Shown: piece after piece, positions 56,282 through 64,000 of the stretch
Numbering within the stretch: position 1 is the first letter of the stretch
Layout: each line of letters begins with the position of its first letter
Origin: Pseudomonas sp. TTU2014-080ASC
GTDB taxonomy: Bacteria > Pseudomonadota > Gammaproteobacteria > Pseudomonadales > Pseudomonadaceae
Reading direction: 5' to 3'
Length of the DNA stretch: 64,000 bases
Assembly (NCBI RefSeq): GCF_001446935.1
Contig: NZ_LKKK01000011.1
Location: 744,001-808,000 of the forward strand
Notes under the pieces: model-generated
What the model was told of the DNA's origin: nothing
Seen by the model: only the letters and a program-made list of their open reading frames with translations
Databases searched by the model: none
Program-made: the position numbers and the translations under genes

Positions 56282-58552
56282 ATGCTAAATCGAGAGCTCG
56301 AAGTCACCCTCAATCTGGCTTTCAAGGAGGCCCGGAACAAGCGTCATGAGTTCATGACGGTAGAGCATCTGCTGCTTGCTCTGTTGGATAATGAGGCTGC
56401 CGCCAGCGTTCTTCGCGCCTGTGGTGCGAATCTGGACAAGCTGCGCAATGATCTTCAGGAGTTTATTGACTCCACTACTCCTTTAATCCCTCAACATGAT
56501 GAAGACCGCGAAACTCAGCCGACGCTGGGCTTCCAAAGGGTGCTTCAGCGCGCCGTTTTTCATGTTCAGAGTTCTGGTAAGCGCGAAGTAACCGGAGCAA
56601 ATGTGCTGGTCGCGATTTTCAGCGAACAGGAAAGCCAGGCTGTGTTCCTGCTTAAGCAGCAGAACATTGCGCGTATTGATGTCGTCAACTTCATTGCACA
56701 CGGAATTTCCAAGGTGCCCGGCCAAGATGCTCAGGGCGAGCATGATCAGGATGTGCAGGATGATGAGGGGGGCGAAACCAGTACTTCAGGCAATCCTCTG
56801 GATGCCTATGCCAGTAACCTGAATGAGCTGGCCCGCCAGGGACGAATTGATCCGTTGGTGGGGCGTGAGCACGAGGTTGAGCGGGTTGCGCAGATTTTGG
56901 CGCGTCGCCGCAAGAATAACCCGCTTTTGGTGGGTGAGGCGGGGGTTGGCAAGACTGCCATCGCTGAGGGTCTGGCTAAGCGTATCGTCGATAACCTTGT
57001 TCCTGATCTGTTGGCAGGCAGTGTGGTTTACTCCCTCGACTTGGGGGCGCTTCTGGCTGGTACAAAGTACCGCGGCGATTTTGAAAAGAGACTGAAGGCG
57101 TTGCTTAACGAGTTGCGTAAGCGCCCGAATGCAATCCTCTTTATCGATGAAATTCACACCATTATTGGGGCTGGTGCAGCATCTGGTGGTGTTATGGATG
57201 CCTCCAATTTGCTCAAGCCAATGCTGTCGTCGGGTGAAATCCGCTGTATTGGTTCGACTACTTTTCAGGAGTTCCGTGGCATTTTTGAGAAAGACCGCGC
57301 GTTGGCGCGTCGTTTCCAGAAAGTCGATGTTGTTGAGCCGTCCGTCGAGGACACTATCGGCATCCTGCGTGGACTAAAAGGTCGTTTCGAGCAGCATCAC
57401 AATATCGAATACACCGATGAGGCTTTGCGTTCTGCTGCGGAGCTGGCGGCGCGTTATATCAATGACCGACACATGCCTGATAAGGCAATTGATGTGATTG
57501 ATGAGGCGGGTGCTTATCAACGCCTACAGCCTCAGGAGAAGCGGGCGCAGCGTATTGACGTGCCTGAGGTAGAGGATATCGTGGCAAAAATCGCCCGAAT
57601 CCCGCCTAAGCATGTCAGCAGTTCCGATAAGGAGTTGCTGCGTAACCTTGAGCGTGACCTGAAATTGACGGTATTTGGTCAGGATGCTGCCATCGACTCA
57701 CTGTCGACAGCGATCAAGTTGTCCCGTGCGGGTCTGAAAGCGCCTGATAAGCCGGTTGGTTCGTTCCTGTTTGCCGGTCCGACCGGGGTTGGTAAGACAG
57801 AGGCTGCGCGTCAGCTTTCCAAGGCGCTTGGGGTTGAGCTGATTCGCTTCGATATGTCGGAGTACATGGAGCGTCACACTGTGTCGCGTCTGATCGGTGC
57901 GCCACCTGGATATGTCGGCTTTGACCAGGGCGGCTTGTTGACTGAGGCGATTACCAAGACACCTCATTGTGTGCTGTTGCTTGATGAGATTGAGAAGGCT
58001 CATCCAGAAGTCTTCAACCTGCTGCTGCAGGTTATGGATCATGGCACGCTGACGGATAACAACGGTCGTAAAGCGGATTTCCGCAACGTGATCATCATCA
58101 TGACGACTAACGCAGGTGCCGAGACAGCGTCGCGGGCGTCGATTGGCTTTACGTATCAGGATCACTCATCTGACGCGATGGAAGTCATTAAGAAGAGCTT
58201 TACGCCCGAGTTCCGCAACCGTCTGGATACCATCATTCAGTTTGGTCGCCTCAGTCATGAGGTCATCAAGAGCATCGTCGACAAGTTCCTCACTGAGCTG
58301 CAGGCTCAGCTGGAAGATAAGCACGTTACTCTGGAGGTCAGTGAAGCAGCACGTAGCTGGCTGGCAGAGAGCGGTTACGATGTTCAGATGGGTGCGCGTC
58401 CGATGGCGCGTCTGATTCAGGACAAGATCAAGCGTCCGTTGGCTGAGGAAATACTCTTTGGAGAGTTGTCCGACCATGGTGGTGTGGTTCATGTCGATAT
58501 CGACAATGGCGAGCTGACGTTTGAGTTTGAGACGACTGCAGAGCTGGCTTGA
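56282..58552 (+). CDS. clpA: ClpA, AAA+ unfoldase of the ClpAP protease
   Basis: ClpA unfolds substrates, including those brought by ClpS, and feeds ClpP. The 756-residue protein has the N-domain ([35 protein letters not shown]), the D1 module with Walker [10 protein letters not shown], Walker [14 protein letters not shown], and the D2 module with [14 protein letters not shown] and [13 protein letters not shown]. The ClpP-contact loop reads SIGFTYQ, an IGF tripeptide like that of ClpX, where E. coli ClpA has IGL. Length agrees with the family. GAGGTGAAG precedes the ATG. Confidence 0.98.
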   Translation: MLNRELEVTLNLAFKEARNKRHEFMTVEHLLLALLDNEAAASVLRACGANLDKLRNDLQEFIDSTTPLIPQHDEDRETQPTLGFQRVLQRAVFHVQSSGKREVTGANVLVAIFSEQESQAVFLLKQQNIARIDVVNFIAHGISKVPGQDAQGEHDQDVQDDEGGETSTSGNPLDAYASNLNELARQGRIDPLVGREHEVERVAQILARRRKNNPLLVGEAGVGKTAIAEGLAKRIVDNLVPDLLAGSVVYSLDLGALLAGTKYRGDFEKRLKALLNELRKRPNAILFIDEIHTIIGAGAASGGVMDASNLLKPMLSSGEIRCIGSTTFQEFRGIFEKDRALARRFQKVDVVEPSVEDTIGILRGLKGRFEQHHNIEYTDEALRSAAELAARYINDRHMPDKAIDVIDEAGAYQRLQPQEKRAQRIDVPEVEDIVAKIARIPPKHVSSSDKELLRNLERDLKLTVFGQDAAIDSLSTAIKLSRAGLKAPDKPVGSFLFAGPTGVGKTEAARQLSKALGVELIRFDMSEYMERHTVSRLIGAPPGYVGFDQGGLLTEAITKTPHCVLLLDEIEKAHPEVFNLLLQVMDHGTLTDNNGRKADFRNVIIIMTTNAGAETASRASIGFTYQDHSSDAMEVIKKSFTPEFRNRLDTIIQFGRLSHEVIKSIVDKFLTELQAQLEDKHVTLEVSEAARSWLAESGYDVQMGARPMARLIQDKIKRPLAEEILFGELSDHGGVVHVDIDNGELTFEFETTAELA

Positions 58553-58571
58553 TTCTGGTTTTCAGGCACAC

Positions 58572-58600
58572 AAAAACGCCCGGCAATGTCGGGCGTTTTT
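58572..58600 (+). terminator. Bidirectional terminator between clpA and infA
   Basis: AAAAACGCCCG-GCAATGT-CGGGCGTTTTT, an 11-bp perfect stem with T-runs both ways, placed between convergent clpA and infA. Confidence 0.92.
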
Positions 58601-58641
58601 CTTGGCAAGTGCTATGGCCGAGGAGCAAGGCTCCGGGGCTA

Positions 58642-58860
58642 TTAGCGGGCGCGGTAGGTAATGCGACCCTTGCTCAAGTCGTAAGGTGTCAGCTCAACGC
58701 GAACCTTATCACCCGTCAGAATGCGGATGTAATTTTTGCGCATCTTCCCAGAGATGTGCGCAGTAACGACATGCCCATTTTCCAACTCCACGCGAAACAT
58801 GGTGTTAGGCAGGGTGTCGACGACAGTACCTTCCATTTCGAAGCTGTCTTCTTTCGACAT
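58642..58860 (-). CDS. infA: Translation initiation factor IF-1
   Basis: A 72-residue S1-domain (OB-fold) protein: [69 protein letters not shown]. This is the canonical length and sequence; IF-1 blocks the ribosomal A site during initiation. GAGGG precedes the ATG. It sits between clpA and the transferase genes bpt/aat, an association known from E. coli (infA-aat). Confidence 0.99.
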
Positions 58861-58959
58861 GCAGTAAAGCCCTCGGTATCCAGATAATGGCCCGGTGCAA
58901 CTGGCCCCAGGCAAAGCGGCGTGCATTGTGCCCGAAAAGTGGTCTTTGCGCCAAGGGCT

Positions 58960-59667
58960 TCAGTTAAGAGATACCCAGCGTTGGTTGATAAACAGCTCAA
59001 TGGGGCGGTATTGAGTCTTGTAATTCATCTTGCGGCAGTTCTTGATCCAGTAACCCAGGTAGACAGCTTCGAGGTGCTGGCGTGCACACTCGGTTATCTG
59101 CCAGAGGATGGCGTAGCGGCCAAGGCTGCGCTGTTCTTCATCTGGATCGTAGAAGGTGTAAACCGCTGATAGACCGTTTGGCAGGACATCGGTGACTGCA
59201 ACCGCGAGCAGTCGGCCGTTGAGGCGAAATTCATAGAAGTGCGAGAAGCTCAGGTCGCGAACCAAAAAGGTGGTGAATTGTTCTCGGTTAGGCGGATACA
59301 TGTCTCCGTCAGAGTGACGCAGTTCAATGTAGCGGGCGTAAAGCTCGTAATATTCCTCTTTGAATGAGGGGCGGGCCTTGGTTACGGTCAGATCTTGATT
59401 GCGTTTGAAGATACGCCGCTGCTGACGATTAGGCGTGAAGCGATCCGTCGGTATGCGCGCCGGGACGCATGCCGTGCAGCGTTGGCAGTGTGGGCGGTAG
59501 AGGTGGTCGCCACTGCGGCGGAAGCCCAGCTCTGAAAGCTCGGCATAGACCCCTGCATCCATTGGCTGACTGGGGTCGAGGAACAGGGTGGTTGCCTGTT
59601 CGTCGGGCAGGTAGCTACATGGGTGGGGTTGTGTCGCGTAAAACTTCAGCCGGGCCAGCTCGGTCAT
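58960..59667 (-). CDS. bpt: Aspartate/glutamate leucyltransferase Bpt (Ate1-like)
   Basis: A 235-residue aminoacyl-tRNA-protein transferase. Bacterial members of this Ate1-like family (Bpt, studied in Vibrio) attach leucine to N-terminal Asp/Glu, creating a primary N-degron. Seen are the N-terminal [16 protein letters not shown], the cysteine cluster [13 protein letters not shown], the block [50 protein letters not shown] and [21 protein letters not shown]. Older annotations call it arginyltransferase. It lies just downstream of aat on the same strand. Confidence 0.93.
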   Translation of the reverse strand: MTELARLKFYATQPHPCSYLPDEQATTLFLDPSQPMDAGVYAELSELGFRRSGDHLYRPHCQRCTACVPARIPTDRFTPNRQQRRIFKRNQDLTVTKARPSFKEEYYELYARYIELRHSDGDMYPPNREQFTTFLVRDLSFSHFYEFRLNGRLLAVAVTDVLPNGLSAVYTFYDPDEEQRSLGRYAILWQITECARQHLEAVYLGYWIKNCRKMNYKTQYRPIELFINQRWVSLN

Positions 59668-59721
59668 GTTCGGTTCTCGACGTAGGCTTGGCTTAAGTGT
59701 ATGCCAGCCTTGCTAGCTCGC

Positions 59722-60402
59722 CTAGGCGAGCCAGTCAGCCTTGTTAGGCTGGTCAAGATGTTTATGTAGGTAGTCAGCAAACTCGCTACGGCTAATGCTG
59801 TGTGCGCCAAGGCTGATCAGGTGCTGAGTCGGCATTTGGCAGTCTATAAGGACAAAACCCCATTCCTGCAGATGTTGCGTCAATGTCACAAAGCCGATTT
59901 TGGATGCGTTATCGACTCGGCTGAACATGGACTCGCCAAAGAATAGCTGGCCCATCGCCAGTCCATAAAGGCCGCCGACAAGTTGGTCCTCTTTCCAGAC
60001 TTCAACGGAATGGGCAATGCCGCGTTCATGCAGAGTAATGTAGGCATCCTGCATTTCGCGGGTGATCCAGGTTTCATTGGCATAGCTGCGCGGTGCCGCA
60101 CAGGCGTGGATCACCTGTGTGAATGCTTCATCGAAACTGACGCGGTAGCGACCTTGCCTGAGTAGTTTGGCCATGCTGCGCGAGACATGCAGTTGATTTG
60201 GCAATAAAACCGTTCGTGGATCGGGAGACCACCAAAGAATAGGCTGGCCATCCTGATACCAGGGGAAGCAACCGTGGCGATAGGCTTGAATCAGTCGCTC
60301 AGGGCTGAGATCGCCGCCAGCCGCTAACAATCCGTTTGGATTGCGCAGGGCCTTGGAGAGTGGGGGGAAATCGAATGAGTCGCGTTGCAGCCACGTCAGC
60401 AT
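59722..60402 (-). CDS. aat: Leucyl/phenylalanyl-tRNA-protein transferase Aat
   Basis: Aat adds Leu or Phe to N-terminal Lys/Arg, the step that exposes substrates to ClpS. The 226-residue protein has the family blocks [57 protein letters not shown], and [28 protein letters not shown]. The start at 60402 gives [10 protein letters not shown] as in other Pseudomonas; an upstream in-frame start at 60456 overlaps the trxB hairpin. It lies between trxB and bpt, all read leftward. Confidence 0.96.
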   Translation of the reverse strand: MLTWLQRDSFDFPPLSKALRNPNGLLAAGGDLSPERLIQAYRHGCFPWYQDGQPILWWSPDPRTVLLPNQLHVSRSMAKLLRQGRYRVSFDEAFTQVIHACAAPRSYANETWITREMQDAYITLHERGIAHSVEVWKEDQLVGGLYGLAMGQLFFGESMFSRVDNASKIGFVTLTQHLQEWGFVLIDCQMPTQHLISLGAHSISRSEFADYLHKHLDQPNKADWLA

Positions 60403-60420
60403 GGGCTTGGCCGGAGTAGG

Positions 60421-60447
60421 GCAGGGCGGATTTGGTATCCGCCCTGC
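60421..60447 (-). terminator. Stem-loop between trxB and aat
   Basis: GCAGGGCGGAT-TTGGT-ATCCGCCCTGC, an 11-bp perfect stem, starting 6 bp beyond the trxB stop. No T-run follows leftward, so it may attenuate rather than fully end transcription into aat. Confidence 0.6.
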
Positions 60448-60452
60448 GTGGA

Positions 60453-61412
<960 letters not shown>

Positions 61413-61634
61413 TCATAAGCCTTTGTCACAAAAGAAAATGCATGCTCAAATTGGGCAGCACGGACGACATTGGTGATTATGCTACACCGAAGTAGTGTAC
61501 GGCGGGAGTCAGGTACAGATGCTCAGGCAGCAATTTATAGTGTGCCGGTGACTGCCTGGCTAAAATCGTACAATCGCTGCATATTTCGCCATTAATTACT
61601 CATTCGGCACCTTTGGTGCAGGAACAGATGCGTT

Positions 61635-64000
61635 TTGAAGAAATCTAGCTCAACTCCCAAAGCTCTCCCGATCTGGCGTCAGCAATTGCCTTCGCGTTTG
61701 AAAGAAGGCGCGCTGATTGGTCTGGGAGCGCTCTGCCTTTATATGTGGATGGCGCTGCTGACATACGATGCAGGCGATCCGGGTTGGACTCACACAAGTA
61801 CGGTTGATCAGGTGCACAACGCAGCAGGGCGTGCTGGTGCCTGGATGGCTGACATCCTGTTTATGGTTCTGGGCTATTTCGCCTACGTGTTCCCGCTGTT
61901 GCTGATGATCAAGACTATTCAGGTATTCAAAACCCGGCATCAACCATGGCAGTGGAGTGGTTGGCTGTTTTCCTGGCGCATGATTGGCTTGGTGATTCTG
62001 GTGCTGGCGGGCGCAGCGCTTGCAGATATCCACTTCACTGCTGGGCAGGGGCTGCCCGCATCGGCTGGTGGAGCCGTCGGTGAGAGTATTGGTCAGTTTG
62101 GTATCAACGCCCTGAACGTGCAGGGCAGCACGTTGTTGTTTATCGCGCTGTTCCTCTTTGGCCTCACTATTTTTGTGGACCTCTCCTGGTTCAAGGTTAT
62201 GGACCTGACCGGAAAGATCACACTCGACTTGATTGAGTTGATTCAGGGGCTGGCCAACCGCTGGTGGAGTGCTCGTCTTGAGCGCAAACAGCTGGTGGCT
62301 CAATTGCGTGAAGTCGATGAGCGCGTTTCTGAAGTGGCGGCTCCGGTGATTCCAGATCGTCGTGAGCAGGCCAAGGTCAAGGAACGCCTGATTGAGCGCG
62401 AGGAGTCGCTGAACAAGCACATGACTGAGAGGGTCAATCGCCCAGCTCCGGTGATTGCCGCACCTGAGGCTCCGAAAGCGCCTGAGCCCAGTAAGCGTGT
62501 TCTGAAAGAGAAGCAGGTCAGTCTGTTTGAAGACAGTGCCTTGGCTGGCACTTTGCCGCCAATTTCGCTGCTCGATAAAGCTGAAAAGATCCAGAAGAGT
62601 TATTCGCCGGAGTCTCTTGAGGGCATGAGTCGCCTTCTGGAGATCAAACTCAAGGAGTTTGGGGTTGAGGTTCAGGTTGAGTCTGTTCATCCGGGGCCAG
62701 TGATTACCCGCTTTGAAATCCAGCCTGCTGCTGGGGTTAAGGTCAGTCGTATCTCCAACTTGGCTAAGGATTTGGCGCGTTCGCTGGCGGTGATCAGTGT
62801 TCGGGTTGTTGAGGTGATTCCTGGCAAGACCACTGTGGGTATCGAAATTCCCAACGAAGATCGGCAGATCGTGCGTTTCTCTGAGGTGCTGTCTTCAACG
62901 GAGTACGACGAAGCTAAATCGCCAGTAACCCTGGCGCTTGGTCATGACATCGGCGGTAAGCCCGTTATCACTGACTTGGCGCGTATGCCACACTTGCTCG
63001 TTGCCGGTACAACCGGTTCCGGTAAGTCGGTGGGTGTGAACGCCATGATCCTGTCGATCCTGTTCAAGTCGACGCCGGAAGAGGCACGGTTGATCATGAT
63101 CGACCCGAAAATGCTTGAACTGTCCATCTACGAAGGCATTCCGCATCTGCTCTGTCCGGTTGTGACAGACATGAAAGAAGCAGCCAACTCTCTGCGCTGG
63201 TCGGTGGCTGAGATGGAGCGCCGTTACAAGCTCATGTCCAAACTCGGCGTGCGTAACCTGGCGGGCTTTAACCGCAAGGTTAAGGATGCGATCGAGGCCG
63301 GCGAGCCGCTGCCTGATCCGCTGTACAAGCGTGAAAGCATGGAAGATGAAGCGCCACTGCTCAAACCGTTGCCTACTATTGTGGTAATTGTCGACGAATT
63401 CGCCGACATGATGATGATTGTGGGCAAAAAGGTTGAAGAGCTGATCGCCCGTATCGCGCAGAAGGCCCGTGCGGCGGGTATCCACTTGATTCTTGCCACG
63501 CAGCGACCTTCGGTGGACGTGATTACCGGTTTGATCAAGGCCAACATCCCGACCCGTATGGCCTTCCAGGTTTCCAGCAAGATCGACTCGCGGACCATTC
63601 TGGATCAGGGCGGTGCGGAGCAACTGCTGGGACATGGTGACATGCTGTACATGCCGCCGGGCACGGGCTTGCCGATTCGTGTGCACGGTGCTTTCGTCTC
63701 TGATGACGAGGTTCACCGTGTGGTTGAGGCCTGGAAGCAACGTGGCGCGCCGGATTACATCGAGGACATTCTCTCAGGTGGTGAAGAGGCAGGCAGCGGC
63801 TTTGAAGGCGGTGGTGAAGGTGGCGGAGAGGGAAGCGAAGAAGACCCTCTGTACGATGAGGCCGTGCGTTTTGTGACCGAAAGCCGTCGTGCGTCCATTT
63901 CCGCTGTGCAGCGCAAGCTTAAAATTGGCTACAACCGTGCAGCTCGAATGATTGAAGCCATGGAAATGGCTGGCGTTGTAACCTCAATGAACACTAATGG
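61635..64000 (+). CDS. ftsK: DNA translocase FtsK, 3'-truncated by window edge
   Basis: FtsK couples chromosome dimer resolution and terminus segregation to division. The first 788 residues are present. The start is a TTG at 61635, after AGGAACA; no in-frame ATG precedes the first membrane helix. The N-terminal membrane region has four hydrophobic segments ([72 protein letters not shown]). A linker follows, then the motor with Walker [17 protein letters not shown] and Walker [16 protein letters not shown] winged-helix gamma domain begins near the right edge ([11 protein letters not shown]). Confidence 0.96.
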   Translation, partial: MKKSSSTPKALPIWRQQLPSRLKEGALIGLGALCLYMWMALLTYDAGDPGWTHTSTVDQVHNAAGRAGAWMADILFMVLGYFAYVFPLLLMIKTIQVFKTRHQPWQWSGWLFSWRMIGLVILVLAGAALADIHFTAGQGLPASAGGAVGESIGQFGINALNVQGSTLLFIALFLFGLTIFVDLSWFKVMDLTGKITLDLIELIQGLANRWWSARLERKQLVAQLREVDERVSEVAAPVIPDRREQAKVKERLIEREESLNKHMTERVNRPAPVIAAPEAPKAPEPSKRVLKEKQVSLFEDSALAGTLPPISLLDKAEKIQKSYSPESLEGMSRLLEIKLKEFGVEVQVESVHPGPVITRFEIQPAAGVKVSRISNLAKDLARSLAVISVRVVEVIPGKTTVGIEIPNEDRQIVRFSEVLSSTEYDEAKSPVTLALGHDIGGKPVITDLARMPHLLVAGTTGSGKSVGVNAMILSILFKSTPEEARLIMIDPKMLELSIYEGIPHLLCPVVTDMKEAANSLRWSVAEMERRYKLMSKLGVRNLAGFNRKVKDAIEAGEPLPDPLYKRESMEDEAPLLKPLPTIVVIVDEFADMMMIVGKKVEELIARIAQKARAAGIHLILATQRPSVDVITGLIKANIPTRMAFQVSSKIDSRTILDQGGAEQLLGHGDMLYMPPGTGLPIRVHGAFVSDDEVHRVVEAWKQRGAPDYIEDILSGGEEAGSGFEGGGEGGGEGSEEDPLYDEAVRFVTESRRASISAVQRKLKIGYNRAARMIEAMEMAGVVTSMNTN

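Noticed and set aside
61650-63740. Leftward frames opposite ftsK
   Set aside because: The ftsK frame from TTG 61635 is open to the window edge with membrane helices and Walker motifs.

Overview
The window looks like chromosomal core sequence of a Pseudomonas species with moderate GC. Protein families, operon structures and gene neighbourhoods match those I know from P. aeruginosa and P. putida: phhR/phhABC, tig-clpP-clpX-lon-hupB-ppiD, gloB-rnhA-dnaQ-ldcA, fimL-nudC, sohB, aceA, purB-hflD-mnmA, two isocitrate dehydrogenases, cspD/clpS-clpA-infA-bpt-aat-trxB-ftsK. I saw no insertion sequence, prophage, CRISPR array, rRNA or tRNA. The only decayed gene I could support is a truncated YciI-like fragment at 2152-2394. 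LAYOUT. 1-1361: 3' part of ccoG (runs off the left edge), with an Anr/Fnr-like box upstream. 1650-2858: arfB, the YciI remnant and a PhnB-like VOC protein. 2941-7116: phenylalanine catabolism, phhA-phhB-phhC read leftward and divergent from the regulator phhR. 7382-15859: protein-quality-control block (tig, clpP, clpX, lon, hupB, ppiD) with near-consensus heat-shock promoters before clpX and lon. 15958-24223: fabI and a yej-type peptide ABC transporter with two tandem binding proteins. 24469-29027: mltD, gloB, a YafS-like methyltransferase, rnhA, dnaQ. 29157-35748: ldcA, a crotonase, fimL, nudC and a TauE/SafE permease. 35918-41282: SDR / APH-like kinase / SCP2 / phosphoglycerate-mutase-like cluster, then sohB and a YhdH-like reductase. 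41573-46786: aceA with a long leader and an RccR-like operator, then a four-gene operon roxA-GNAT-unknown-secretin-domain protein. 46863-51430: purB, an EamA permease, hflD, mnmA, a Nudix hydrolase. 51507-55356: monomeric and homodimeric NADP isocitrate dehydrogenases, divergent. 55416-60402: cspD, clpS-clpA, infA, bpt, aat. 60453-64000: trxB and the 5' part of ftsK (runs off the right edge). HOW THEY WORK TOGETHER. Three functional clusters stand out. (1) Proteolysis: ClpX, ClpP, Lon and trigger factor in one block; ClpS, ClpA and both N-end-rule aminoacyl transferases (Bpt, Aat) in another, so nearly the whole bacterial N-degron pathway lies within 5 kb. (2) The isocitrate branch point: isocitrate lyase and two isocitrate dehydrogenases within about 14 kb. 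(3) A co-directional SDR/kinase/SCP2/mutase group that may handle an acyl-CoA or lipid-type substrate; this is the best candidate here for an under-described pathway.
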